The position numbers and the translations under genes are program-made. A stretch of 42,628 bases of DNA from Acidobacteriota bacterium (GTDB lineage: Bacteria > Acidobacteriota > Terriglobia > Terriglobales > Acidobacteriaceae). Each line of letters starts with the position of its first letter. The stretch's first letter is position 1. The notes beneath the pieces are model-generated. The model saw only the letters and a list, made by a program, of their open reading frames with translations, made no database searches and was not told the origin of the DNA. Shown here in pieces: positions 1 to 13,585 of the stretch. The DNA lies in the NCBI GenBank assembly GCA_021836865.1, contig JAKBHH010000024.1, positions 1 through 42,628 on the forward strand, read 5' to 3'.

Positions 1-4134
<4,134 letters not shown>

Positions 4135-4154
4135 CCGCTCCCCAACATAACAGA

Positions 4155-4191
4155 ACAACAAAGGCCCGGCAGGTTGCCGGGCCTTTGTTGT
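4155..4191. terminator. bidirectional intrinsic terminator between rpoC and the GGDEF gene
   Basis: A perfect 17-bp inverted repeat (4155-4171 and 4175-4191) with a 3-base loop (GGT). The GC core is CCCGGCA/TGCCGGG, flanked by A-rich and T-rich arms, so each strand ends in a T-rich tract. It sits between two convergent genes and should stop transcription both ways. Confidence 0.9.
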
Positions 4192-4213
4192 CTTCAGTGT
4201 GGGCCGTGCAAAC

Positions 4214-6604
4214 TTAATCTCTGAAGGGCAGTCCTGGGGTGGCGCTCTGCGAGGGCATCGATCCCAGGTGCCGCTTGTTCTCCTTGGCGATGTACATGGC
4301 CGTATCAGCCGCCTTCAACAGCATCTCCGGCGTGGTGCCGTCTATCGGATAGAGCGCAATGCCCATGCTGGCCGAGCCCCGCAGCAGGTAGTTGTCCACC
4401 TCAAACGGCGCGTCAAAGGAGTGCTCGAGCCGCTGACAGATCTCCTCCACGTCTGTCTGGCTGTGCACCACGGGCACCAAGGCTGCGAATTCGTCGCCGC
4501 CGAGGCGGGCCAGCATATCGCCGGTGCGCAACTGGCGCCGCATCCGCGCTGCCACCTCCTGCAGATACAGGTCGCCCACGTGGTGGCCATACATATCATT
4601 CACCTGCTTGAATTCGTCCAGGTCGAGGTAGATCAGGCCCAGTACCGACGACCGCTCGCGCGCCTTTTCGATCTGCTCCTCAAGGTACTTCTCAAGCGAG
4701 AAGCGATTGTACACATCCGTCAGCAAATCGAACTCGGAACGGTACACGAGGTCCGAGTAGAGCTTGCGCGTCTCCATTGCAAGGGAAGCCAGCCGCACGC
4801 CCTGCGCCAGCGCTGCCGACTCTTCCTGCGCGTTGGCCGGCCGGCCACTCATGGCTGCGTGCAGGATTCCCTGCGAGGCGCCGGATGGCGAAGAAATTTC
4901 CTTGCCGATAATGCGTAACCCACTGCGTCGTGCGGGGGGCTTGCCGTGTCGCGTTCCATCCGAGAGTTCGCACCAGCACGCTGCGTCATGCAGCATAAAG
5001 GAGACCATCTCCATGATGTGATCGAGAATCTCTCCGAGCGGTCGCGAGCTGTTGATATCCTCCAGAATCCGGCTGCGCCATTGCTCCAACTGGACAATTC
5101 TCCGCTCCTGCTTAGCTTCAGCCTCGACGCGCGCCGTGATTGCCGCAGTTTGCTGGCGCACCCGCCTGCGCAGGGTCCAGCCCCAGATGCCGACGAGCAG
5201 CACAGCGACCACGAGTAGCTCAACCAGTCTCGCCAGATTGCGCGCTGTTGGCCAGGGCGGTCCTGAGAGTACCGCAAGGTCGTCGGCAGAGCGCATCAGG
5301 ATGTTGAAGGGCGCCCGCGAGTCAAAGGAGTTGGAGGTCGTCATGAAGCAGACACCGATCACACGCACTTTGGAGCCCGCTTGAATCTGCCGCATCGGGG
5401 CCAGGGTGACAAAGGCCGCCGCTACTGCAGGAGGATGCCGATAGATTGCAGAGAACAGGTTGCCGTCTGCTGCCAGTACGTACTCGTCCTGGGTAGCTCC
5501 ACGGACCTGCGCTACCAGTTCTCCCTCCACGGAGACAAGATCAAAGAGGTTGTGGCTGCTCGAGAGTGAGTCCCATGTGCCGACCCTTGGCGTCACTGGA
5601 GCGGAAACGCCCAGATCGCGCACCTTCGCTCCGGTCAGCGCAAGAAAGCCGTCATGCACGTCGGGGAATCCGGTCGCGTCCGCCGCGTCACCGATGTGCA
5701 GGGGAGCCACGGAGGTCGTCATGATCCACAGGCTCTTGAGCCCGTCCTGCAGCACGACCATGGAGCCGGGCTCGTAGTAGGTGATGGTTCCGTGGACGCG
5801 GATGCGCTGGCTCAGGGTGCTGACATGGTAGGCGAAAAGAATCCGATCCATCGGCGTGAGCGGCAGCGACCAGGGATCGGAAGGTGCATAGCGCAAGACC
5901 TGTACGGCGCTCATCGAAGTAGCGTGCAGCACAATGCCGGTCTGCTGCATCTTCCCGTCAAAGCGGCCGGAGACCGCCCCAGTGATCGCGACCTGGGCGT
6001 CCAGCAGATTGTTCACCAGATCGGGATTGTCCACATCGACGGTGACGCCGATCTCCCCGCCCTCCACGTGGAGGTCAAGTAATGCGCTCCGCACGCCGGC
6101 GTTCTCGATCGTCTCCGCGTCGCGCACGACGCCGAAGACCTTGACCAGCCGCGCATCCAGGTCGGTCCGGATCAGCTCATCAAAAGACGCCTCGACGACG
6201 CCCGGCAACGGACCGTGTCCGACACTGGTCACGCTGTCGGCCACGACACTGGCCCTGAATCCGCCTTGCGTCCTGCCCTTGATCAGGACGACATCGCCCG
6301 GAGACAACTGAAGCCCGCTGGGCGCCTGGACAAACACTGCTTCGTCGCCGGTTTGCACATAGAGCATCTGCTCGTAGCCGCGATAGTAGGTGACCGTGGC
6401 CTGAAATTCCACAGGCAGACCCTGGGTTGCCTCGGCATTGCTGAGTTCATGAATGGCGTGCAGGGTGGTCAGAGGGATGGGCGGGGCAGCCAAGGCGGGC
6501 GATGACAGCGCAGCAAAGAGCAACCACGCGAGAGCTTTCTCCCGAGCGGCTGGGCGCCAGCGTTGTGCTACCTGGCGCAGTTCAGCTCCCCCTGCCTTGC
6601 GCAT
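4214..6604 (-). CDS. membrane-anchored diguanylate cyclase with exported OB-like sensor repeats
   Basis: Predicted to make cyclic di-GMP from two GTP. A signal peptide (about 1-38, ending SSPALAAPP) leads to a roughly 420-residue exported region. This contains three related beta-rich repeats, each with a V.G.....Y....MLYVQ-type opening and an L.pGD.v...G motif (near 47-110, 265-330 and 360-430), resembling OB folds. One membrane helix lies near 460-478, then a coiled-coil and GAF-like stretch, then a GGDEF domain. The active site GGDEF is at 702-706 and is preceded by an intact RxxD inhibitory site (RTGD), so product inhibition is likely. There is no EAL domain. An SD-like GAAGGG lies 7 bases before the ATG. 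The signal sensed is unknown. The OB assignment is inference from repeat pattern. Confidence 0.9.
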   Translation of the reverse strand: MRKAGGAELRQVAQRWRPAAREKALAWLLFAALSSPALAAPPIPLTTLHAIHELSNAEATQGLPVEFQATVTYYRGYEQMLYVQTGDEAVFVQAPSGLQLSPGDVVLIKGRTQGGFRASVVADSVTSVGHGPLPGVVEASFDELIRTDLDARLVKVFGVVRDAETIENAGVRSALLDLHVEGGEIGVTVDVDNPDLVNNLLDAQVAITGAVSGRFDGKMQQTGIVLHATSMSAVQVLRYAPSDPWSLPLTPMDRILFAYHVSTLSQRIRVHGTITYYEPGSMVVLQDGLKSLWIMTTSVAPLHIGDAADATGFPDVHDGFLALTGAKVRDLGVSAPVTPRVGTWDSLSSSHNLFDLVSVEGELVAQVRGATQDEYVLAADGNLFSAIYRHPPAVAAAFVTLAPMRQIQAGSKVRVIGVCFMTTSNSFDSRAPFNILMRSADDLAVLSGPPWPTARNLARLVELLVVAVLLVGIWGWTLRRRVRQQTAAITARVEAEAKQERRIVQLEQWRSRILEDINSSRPLGEILDHIMEMVSFMLHDAACWCELSDGTRHGKPPARRSGLRIIGKEISSPSGASQGILHAAMSGRPANAQEESAALAQGVRLASLAMETRKLYSDLVYRSEFDLLTDVYNRFSLEKYLEEQIEKARERSSVLGLIYLDLDEFKQVNDMYGHHVGDLYLQEVAARMRRQLRTGDMLARLGGDEFAALVPVVHSQTDVEEICQRLEHSFDAPFEVDNYLLRGSASMGIALYPIDGTTPEMLLKAADTAMYIAKENKRHLGSMPSQSATPGLPFRD

Positions 6605-6869
6605 CGCACTACCCTTCTTTAGGAGCCTTCAGCGAGAACTCCTGTAAGCCATAGCCCATCAGCGACATACAGGAAGCCTCCCGCACCGGGCAACTCGACC
6701 TATCTTACTATCAACAAAAGTCACATCACTTACATCTTTCAGGGCACGGCCCGCTGTTGGAATCCCCCGAAAGTTTCTGAAAAGTGGTTACAAAAGGCGG
6801 GACTGCATACTTTTCACGGTGTGGGAATACCGCCTAGGATAAACTCATTCCGCAGGGAGCGTCCTACCC
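6605..6869. promoter_or_regulatory. divergent intergenic region, GGDEF gene / arginase
   Basis: 265 bases between two divergent genes. For the arginase side there is a candidate -10 (TAGGAT, 6836-6841) and a GGGAG SD-like element at 6855-6859, about 10 bases before the ATG. No convincing -35 was seen. Nothing coding is apparent. Confidence 0.35.
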
Positions 6870-7850
6870 ATGTCGAACAAAGACCGACCGGCTTCGGTTC
6901 AGACCAGCTTTTCTGCGGGCGGCAATCAAGCCCAACCCACACGTAATATTCGAGTTTTGGGCGTCCCGCTGGACATGGGCGCGAGCCGTCGCGGGGTTGA
7001 CATGGGTCCGTCGGCCATGCGCGTGGCTGGCCTGGAAGCGCGTCTGGAAGGTCTCGGACACCATGTGGTGGACGGCGGGAACATTCGTGTAGAGATTGCA
7101 GAGACGCAGGGTTACGGCGACCGGAGCGCACGTTACCTCAAGCAGATTGCCGAGACCTGTACACGGACGGCGGAAGCGGTGGTGGCGACGCTCGAAGAGG
7201 GGCTCACACCGCTGGTTCTGGGCGGGGACCACTCCATTGCCGCCGGTTCCATCTCCGGAGTATCGGAGTTTTACCGGCGCAGCAACCAGAAGATCGGACT
7301 TCTGTGGATTGATGCCCACTCCGACATCAACACGCCGGAGACCTCGCCCTCCGGCAACGTCCACGGCATGCCGCTGGCCGCGCTTCTGGGCCTTGGACTG
7401 GAGCCGTTGAGCAACATCTTCGGGTATGCGCCGAAGGTTGCGCCGGAGAATACGGTGCTGATCGGGATTCGGGACATTGACGCAACGGAGCGAGAAAATA
7501 TCCGTCGCGCGGGACTCACCGAGGTCTACACGATGCGCGACATCGACGAGCGGGGCATGAGGGCGGTGATGGAAGAAGCCCTGGCCGCAGCCGGACGCGG
7601 AACCGCCGGCTATCACGTCTCGCTCGACATGGACTGGATTGACCCCGAGGACGCGCCCGGCGTGGGCACGCCCGTGCGCGGCGGGGCCACCTACCGCGAG
7701 GCGCATCTGGCGATGGAGATCATCGCCGACCATGGCCGCATGGTCAGCTTCGAGATGGTCGAGGTGAACCCGGTGATTGACGAGCACAACCGGACGGCTG
7801 ACCTGGCCGTGGAACTGGCTTGCTCCGCATTTGGGAAGAAGATTCTGTGA
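6870..7850 (+). CDS. rocF: arginase (ureohydrolase family)
   Basis: Hydrolyses L-arginine to ornithine and urea with a binuclear manganese centre. All metal and substrate motifs are present: GGDHSIA, DAHSDINTPETSPSGNVHGMP, SLDMDWIDP and FEMVEVNPVID. The Asp/His ligands of the first three motifs supply the Mn sites. The NTPETSPSGNVHG stretch is the arginase-type substrate loop and favours arginase over agmatinase or formimidoglutamase. At 326 residues it is slightly long because of an unconserved N-terminal tail of about 25 residues. It is a single gene; its stop is only 3 bases from the stop of the convergent DUF5131 gene. No urease or ornithine genes are nearby. Confidence 0.95.
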   Translation: MSNKDRPASVQTSFSAGGNQAQPTRNIRVLGVPLDMGASRRGVDMGPSAMRVAGLEARLEGLGHHVVDGGNIRVEIAETQGYGDRSARYLKQIAETCTRTAEAVVATLEEGLTPLVLGGDHSIAAGSISGVSEFYRRSNQKIGLLWIDAHSDINTPETSPSGNVHGMPLAALLGLGLEPLSNIFGYAPKVAPENTVLIGIRDIDATERENIRRAGLTEVYTMRDIDERGMRAVMEEALAAAGRGTAGYHVSLDMDWIDPEDAPGVGTPVRGGATYREAHLAMEIIADHGRMVSFEMVEVNPVIDEHNRTADLAVELACSAFGKKIL

Positions 7851-7853
7851 GTG

Positions 7854-8681
7854 CTAGGCGAGGACTGGTAGCAGTTCATTCTGCGGAGAGCCGTATTGGG
7901 CCTGAATCTCGCGAGCCCAGTTCAACGCAGTGGCTAATGGAGAGACGGGGTAGCGGCTGCGAGCAGGGAATCCATCGTGGGTCTTCCCATCGAGTAATCT
8001 GCCTGCCTGCTTCTTACGGATGCCGCCCCATTGCTTGAAGAAGAAGGGAATCCCTGCATCGAGGCATTGATTGCGCACCGAGACCACCCACTCTTTTTCG
8101 AGTGGTCTTGCGCCGTGGCCGCTTTCGCCGCCGACAATCACCCAATGGATGCCCTTTAGATTGACGCGGCCAAGCCCCTCCAGCAGAGGCTCGACCGATA
8201 GAAAGCGTACCGAAGCTGGTGCCTGCTGCAGATCGTGCAATCGAGGTAGGCCGTGCTTCTTGTTCTCAACGCTGACGCCCCACCAGATGTGCGAACACTC
8301 AGCCGCGAAGCGCAACCTGCCATGCAACAGGCTCGCCATACGCGCAGAACGCTTTGTCAGAACCTGATACGTGTGCCACTTGGCTTTGACCATAACGGCA
8401 GCAACCGCTTCAATGTATTCGTCTGGCACGCCATCATGAAACAGGTCGCTCATGGAGTTGACGAAGATCATCTTGGGCTCGCGCCACCGCAGCGGCTCAG
8501 CCAGCTTCTCCGGAACGAGCCGAAGATCGAATCCCTGCTCATACGGATGCCCCGGAACACCGCGGAATCGCTCGGCGAAGGTCTCCGCGTAGCAATGCTT
8601 GCAGCCGGGGCTGACCTTCGTGCAACCACGCACAGGATTCCATGTTGCGTCAGTCCATTCGATTGTCGAATGTTCCGCCAT
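7854..8681 (-). CDS. DUF5131 / phage Gp37-Gp68 family three-Cys protein
   Basis: 275 residues from the ATG at 8681. This start is favoured by GGAGG at 8688-8692, 6 bases upstream; an in-frame ATG at 8714 has no such site and is less likely. The N-terminus STIEWTDATWNPVRGC and the cysteine cluster C20-x6-C27-x2-C30 (GCTKVSPGCKHC) are the hallmark of the Gp37/Gp68 (PF07505) family, followed by conserved blocks IFVNSMSDLFH, WWGVSVEN, SVEPLLEGL and IVGGESG. The family resembles radical-SAM proteins, but its biochemical role is not established. It overlaps the upstream tcmP gene by 32 bases, so the two are translationally coupled. Codon and base use look AT-richer than rocF and ddl on either side, suggesting transfer as a cassette. 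Confidence 0.9.
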   Translation of the reverse strand: MAEHSTIEWTDATWNPVRGCTKVSPGCKHCYAETFAERFRGVPGHPYEQGFDLRLVPEKLAEPLRWREPKMIFVNSMSDLFHDGVPDEYIEAVAAVMVKAKWHTYQVLTKRSARMASLLHGRLRFAAECSHIWWGVSVENKKHGLPRLHDLQQAPASVRFLSVEPLLEGLGRVNLKGIHWVIVGGESGHGARPLEKEWVVSVRNQCLDAGIPFFFKQWGGIRKKQAGRLLDGKTHDGFPARSRYPVSPLATALNWAREIQAQYGSPQNELLPVLA

Positions 8682-9513
8682 CTGGGACCTCCCCATATTT
8701 CGAAGACTGTTCAAAAATGTAGTTCACAATTTTATGTGCGGTCCGGTTATGTGAAGCGAAAAACAGGTAATAGACGATTGCACCCTTCGTATTTCTCATT
8801 GGGATAGGGTCTGGGACAAACTCGAATCCCGCAGCTTGCTTCAGCCTCGATTGAAAAGCCCGAGTAATTATGTCAATCGGATTCTTCTGTGTCATCTCGC
8901 CAAATAGCCCCTGAACCGGTGTGTACGCGGCTTCCCTCCATGATTCGTCACCCCAAAACCTCGTCATTCGACCTCGATTTTCTTCCGTTACCCGGTCAGG
9001 GTTTGACCAAAACACGTTCATCTGCATATCCATAACTGGGAAATTCAAGAATATTTCGATTGCTTGTGTATCGGCTGCTGCCTTGATCACGTGCCAATCG
9101 AGATGCAGGCCGTACGGGTCCAAGATGCAAAGCGCTCGCTGATAGTTCTCCCATCGGATCTGCGGAAACACATGTTGAATCAGGATCTCGTTACAATCAC
9201 CCTCATAGACGTGAATGTTCTCCCGTCCTCCACCTAGCCCCGCCAAAGCTCCTACCCGCGCAGGATTCATGTCGACGAAGTGGTACTCACCGAATGCAGG
9301 TTCGACACCCAGTGCTCGAGCAGGACTCCCTTCAATGATTCGGTCACTGCCTTTTGCTTTGTGGTAACCGGCCCCTGCAAAGCCATCGATGTAGACGCTG
9401 TGCAGTCGATTGCTCCGAAGAATCTGATTGTAGAACTTCGCATACTCGGCCAAAATCGCAATTTTGACCTCAGACCAGTAGCCAACTTCATCGATTTTCA
9501 AATCAACAGCCAT
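8650..9513 (-). CDS. tcmP: three-Cys-motif partner protein TcmP
   Basis: 287-residue protein matching the family that is found next to Gp37/Gp68 three-Cys proteins. The N-terminal half reads as a class I (Rossmann) methyltransferase-like fold: DGFAGAG at 43-49 in the SAM-binding loop position, FVDMNP (79-84), the acidic YEGD (103-106), and LDPYG (131-135) where methyltransferases often carry a catalytic D/N-P-P-Y-like loop. It is followed by FLNFPVMDMQMN, also typical of the family. The start at 9513 is an ATG without a good SD. It is the first gene of a two-gene operon, with its 3' end overlapping the DUF5131 start. The substrate is unknown; a modification reaction needing both proteins is an inference from their constant pairing. 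Confidence 0.85.
   Translation of the reverse strand: MAVDLKIDEVGYWSEVKIAILAEYAKFYNQILRSNRLHSVYIDGFAGAGYHKAKGSDRIIEGSPARALGVEPAFGEYHFVDMNPARVGALAGLGGGRENIHVYEGDCNEILIQHVFPQIRWENYQRALCILDPYGLHLDWHVIKAAADTQAIEIFLNFPVMDMQMNVFWSNPDRVTEENRGRMTRFWGDESWREAAYTPVQGLFGEMTQKNPIDIITRAFQSRLKQAAGFEFVPDPIPMRNTKGAIVYYLFFASHNRTAHKIVNYIFEQSSKYGEVPDGGTFDNRMD
8688..8692 (-). promoter_or_regulatory. Shine-Dalgarno site fixing the DUF5131 start
   Basis: GGAGG on the minus strand, 6 bases before the ATG at 8681 and inside the end of tcmP. It selects the start that gives the family-typical N-terminus. Confidence 0.7.
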
Positions 9514-9614
9514 CTATAGGAGATTCGCCTTTCTTTCTCTATTGGTCAAGCGCCAATTTTGCGGAATTCAAGATAGGTTACCCGGTTTATAAGCGCCGAC
9601 ATCGTCCATCCAAC

Positions 9615-9630
9615 TAGAATCGTCCTAATG
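9615..9630 (+). promoter_or_regulatory. candidate leaderless promoter of ddl
   Basis: TAGAAT (9615-9620) ends exactly 7 bases before the ATG at 9628. No SD-like sequence occurs between or just upstream, so transcription probably starts at or beside the A of the ATG. No clear -35 was found. Confidence 0.45.
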
Positions 9631-10791
9631 GCAAAAAAACTCCGCGTAGGCATCCTCTTCGGTGGCCGCAGCGGCGAGCATGAGGTCTCGCTGCTCTCCG
9701 CTGCATCCATCCTCAACGCCATCGACCGCCGCAAATTCGACGTCGTCCCCATCGGCATCACCAAGCAGGGCCGCTGGCTCGCCGCCGGCGATGCGCACAG
9801 CTTGCTCGAAGGCACGCATCCCGCCTCCGCGCGCCGTCTCCGCGCGGGCGACCCCGAGGCCACGCCCGGCGCGCGTCTGCTGCATGAAGGCATTCCCACC
9901 CTGCTCGCGCCCGAGCCCCGTTCTTCCGCAACCCTCGTCCAAAGCCAGGAAAAGTCCCTCGACGTGGTCTTTCCGGTGCTGCACGGCACCTTCGGCGAGG
10001 ACGGCACGATCCAGGGCCTTTTCGAGCTGGCGGGCATCGCCTACGTCGGCTCCGGGGTGCTGGGCTCGGCCGCGGGGATGGACAAAGACGCGATGAAGCG
10101 GCTTTTCGCCCAGGCGCGGCTGCCGATCGTCCGACATGTCACCCTGCTGCGTGCCGACTGGGAAAGAGCCCCGCGCAAGGCCATTGCGCAGGTGGAGGCG
10201 GCGCTCCGCTATCCGGTTTTTGTGAAGCCGGCAAACCTGGGCTCGTCGGTCGGCATCAGCAAGGCCCACGACCGCAAGGAACTGGGCCCGGCGCTGGACC
10301 TGGCCGCGCGCTACGACCGCAAGCTGGTTGTGGAGCAGGGCGTGGGCGGGAAAGCCGGCAAGGCCCGTGAACTGGAAGTGGCTGTGCTCGGCAACGACGA
10401 CCCCAAGGCCAGCGTGGTGGGCGAAATCATCCCCGGCAAGGAGTTCTACGACTACGAGGCCAAGTATCTGAGCGAGGGCTCGGTACCGGTGATTCCCGCC
10501 AAGTTGACCCGCGCGGAGACGGAGACGATACGCGCCATGGCCGTGGCTGCCTTTCGCGCCTGTGACCTCGCTGGCCTCGCCCGTGTGGACTTCCTGATGG
10601 AGCCAGAGGGCAAGCGTCGCATTTTTTTGAATGAAGTGAACACCATGCCCGGCTTTACCCAGATCAGCATGTATCCCAAGCTGTGGGAGGCCACGGGCAT
10701 CCGGTACCGCGACCTTATCACTCGGCTCATTGAGCTGGCCGTGGAACGTCACGCGGAAAGGAGCCGCACCATGTACAGCCGCGTGGAGTAG
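9628..10791 (+). CDS. ddl: D-alanine--D-alanine ligase
   Basis: Cytoplasmic ATP-grasp enzyme that joins two D-alanines for peptidoglycan precursors. The N-terminal domain begins with the classic [17 protein letters not shown], followed by [17 protein letters not shown], the ATP-grasp stretch [17 protein letters not shown], the omega-loop tyrosine block EFYDYEAKY, and the metal-binding [12 protein letters not shown]. The EFYDYEAKY tyrosine is the D-Ala-D-Ala type rather than the D-Ala-D-Lac (vancomycin resistance) type. It is 387 residues, with a family-typical larger N-domain insertion as seen in long Ddl forms. It is a single gene without other mur genes. It appears to be expressed from a leaderless promoter. 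Confidence 0.97.
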   Translation: MAKKLRVGILFGGRSGEHEVSLLSAASILNAIDRRKFDVVPIGITKQGRWLAAGDAHSLLEGTHPASARRLRAGDPEATPGARLLHEGIPTLLAPEPRSSATLVQSQEKSLDVVFPVLHGTFGEDGTIQGLFELAGIAYVGSGVLGSAAGMDKDAMKRLFAQARLPIVRHVTLLRADWERAPRKAIAQVEAALRYPVFVKPANLGSSVGISKAHDRKELGPALDLAARYDRKLVVEQGVGGKAGKARELEVAVLGNDDPKASVVGEIIPGKEFYDYEAKYLSEGSVPVIPAKLTRAETETIRAMAVAAFRACDLAGLARVDFLMEPEGKRRIFLNEVNTMPGFTQISMYPKLWEATGIRYRDLITRLIELAVERHAERSRTMYSRVE

Positions 10792-10927
10792 CATGGCAAT
10801 GAACAGGAAGACGCGCGCCGGTGTCTAACTGAGCAGGCAGGCCCTGCCCGAGGCCGACTCCGGTGAGTTTTGCTCACGAATCTCCAACGAGTGTGGTGCC
10901 GTATTCCGGCCACGAGGAACCAGTCCC

Positions 10928-11428
10928 ATGACGCTGCTTGATGCGCCCGTCTTCAACGAAGCCCGCTACCGGCGCAATCGTGCGATCCTCTACGGGGCCG
11001 CCGGGCTTTTTGTCGTTCTGTTCATCGGCGGCTGGCTCGGTTCCGGCATGCCGGTGGACTGGCCCTGGAACTGGTGGACGCACTTCCGCGGCCGCGCAGT
11101 GGCCAGCCACTTTCTGACTGCGGTGGAGCAGAACGACTTGCAGAAGGCCTACGGCATCTGGACGGCCGATCCCAACTGGCCGCAGCACCCGAGCCAGCAC
11201 GCCGAGTATCCCTTTGCGCGCTTCGAGCAGGACTGGAGCCCGACCAGCTCTGCCAACGAGTTCGGGCCGATTCACAGCTTCAAGATCGTGGCTGCGCGGC
11301 GCTCCGGCAACGTGCTGCTGATGGCCATCCGCATCAATGAGCGCAAGAGCAACGCGCTCTTCCTCGACTACGACCCGAAGACGCACGGGCTGGGCTTCTC
11401 GCCTGTCGAACTCTACCTCGGACCATAG
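10928..11428 (+). CDS. membrane-anchored protein of unknown function
   Basis: 166 residues. A cytoplasmic N-terminus of about 20 residues (ending EARYRRNRA) precedes one membrane helix (about 20-40, ILYGAAGLFVVLFIGGWLG). The extracytoplasmic domain has the pattern AVASHFLTAVEQNDLQKAYGIW, then a beta-rich region ending in a short VELYLGP strand. This layout resembles the small cone-shaped (NTF2/DUF4878-like) domains that follow a membrane anchor, but the similarity is by shape only and no function is assigned. A weak SD (GAGG) lies about 9 bases before the ATG. It follows ddl by 136 bases in the same direction and may have its own promoter. Confidence 0.8.
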   Translation: MTLLDAPVFNEARYRRNRAILYGAAGLFVVLFIGGWLGSGMPVDWPWNWWTHFRGRAVASHFLTAVEQNDLQKAYGIWTADPNWPQHPSQHAEYPFARFEQDWSPTSSANEFGPIHSFKIVAARRSGNVLLMAIRINERKSNALFLDYDPKTHGLGFSPVELYLGP

Positions 11429-11542
11429 TTCGCATCCTGCAGCGGTTCGTCAACACCCAGTTTCACCATGACTGATGAAGTCCTGATTCGTGCGATTCCA
11501 AATCCGTGCGATGCAGGATGAGAAGCTTCCAAAGGCCCGCAC

Positions 11543-12472
11543 GTGACTCATCTCGTTCTTCTTGCGATTGTTTCTCTTGCTATACTCCTGCTTTTTCTAT
11601 TCATTGCGCGAGCCGCAACAAGCGCGGCCTCGCAAACAGGCGCCTACTATGCGTTGAGAAGAAACTGGCTTTCTTTCTGGCCTTTTTCCAGGGGCAAGGG
11701 CCTACCGCGCTTCGTCAAGCCATTTCTCAAATCCTCTGTCCCTGTGTGGGTTCAGGTTGAGCCCGGTGTCCGCATGCAACTGGACGACAAGGATCTCATC
11801 GCCCGCGTCATTCTTGAGACCGGTAGCTGGGATGAAGACACCTGGCTTGCCATGGCACAACACCTTACCCCCGGCGCAACCTTTGTCGACATCGGCGCCC
11901 ACGACGGATATTGCTCGCTGAAGGCGGCGAGAGTGGTGGGACCGTCCGGCCGCGTCATTGCCGTGGAACCGAACCCGGAGATGCTGACGATCCTCCGTAA
12001 GAACATCGAGGCCAGCCAGGCAAAGGACATCTTAGTGGTGCCCATGGCATGTGCCGATAAGGAAGGCACGCTGACGCTTTTCGCGGCGTCGCAATCGAAC
12101 ACGGGAAGCACTTCGCTTTCCCAGGCCAACGCAACGCAATATGGGCTGGTGGAAAAGAGCTACCAGGTTCCGGTCCGCACACTCGATGCCATTCTTCGCG
12201 AAGCGGCAGTCTCGCGAGTCGATGTCGTGAAAATCGACGTGGAGGGTGCGGAGCAGCTCGTTCTAAGCGGTGCTCTCGATACCATCAAGCGATTCCGCCC
12301 CGCAGTGCTCATTGAACTCGATGATCTGCTCCTTGCTCCCATGGGATCCAGCGCTTCGGCGATCACGGAATTTCTGTCTGCGCAGGGTTATCGGCGCGGA
12401 GGCCAGTTCGACACCGCAAACTTCTTGTTCCATCCCCAGATGGCCCAAGTCGATGCTGTTCTGCACTCGTGA
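11543..12472 (+). CDS. membrane-anchored FkbM family methyltransferase
   Basis: SAM-dependent methyltransferase of the FkbM type, 309 residues, probably starting at GTG (11543). A single N-terminal membrane helix (residues about 4-23) tethers the catalytic domain, which is unusual for a family that is mostly soluble. The SAM-binding loop is VDIGAHDGY (115-123), followed by the acidic AVEPNPEM and by KIDVEGAE (near 232-239), a strongly conserved FkbM block. FkbM enzymes O-methylate sugars or small molecules. The acceptor here cannot be told, since no glycan or polyketide cluster is adjacent. It converges on fabD across a hairpin-bearing gap. Confidence 0.9.
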   Translation: MTHLVLLAIVSLAILLLFLFIARAATSAASQTGAYYALRRNWLSFWPFSRGKGLPRFVKPFLKSSVPVWVQVEPGVRMQLDDKDLIARVILETGSWDEDTWLAMAQHLTPGATFVDIGAHDGYCSLKAARVVGPSGRVIAVEPNPEMLTILRKNIEASQAKDILVVPMACADKEGTLTLFAASQSNTGSTSLSQANATQYGLVEKSYQVPVRTLDAILREAAVSRVDVVKIDVEGAEQLVLSGALDTIKRFRPAVLIELDDLLLAPMGSSASAITEFLSAQGYRRGGQFDTANFLFHPQMAQVDAVLHS

Positions 12473-12544
12473 ATCACAAAACTGTTCCTCTGCGTCCGGT
12501 TGCAAAGGCTTCACGGTCGCGGATCCCGAGCTGGCAAGGCTGGT

Positions 12545-12567
12545 GGCTCATTCCCCAGGAATGAGCC
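12545..12567. terminator. hairpin between convergent FkbM and fabD genes
   Basis: Perfect 10-bp stem (12545-12554 with 12558-12567, GGCTCATTCC/GGAATGAGCC) and a 3-base loop. Neither side has a T tract, so it may be a weak or factor-assisted terminator or an mRNA-stabilising stem. Confidence 0.5.
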
Positions 12568-12613
12568 GTCTCCCGCGGACCTGTGCATTTGCCTTACTTG
12601 CAGCAAAGCCGCT

Positions 12614-13558
<945 letters not shown>

Positions 13559-13568
13559 TCCAGAGAGG

Positions 13569-13574
13569 ATTGTA
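13569..13574 (-). promoter_or_regulatory. candidate -10 element of fabD
   Basis: TACAAT on the minus strand, 10 bases before the ATG at 13558. The transcript would begin only 1-4 bases before the start codon and no SD fits in that space. Confidence 0.4.
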
Positions 13575-13585
13575 GCGGATGAGGC

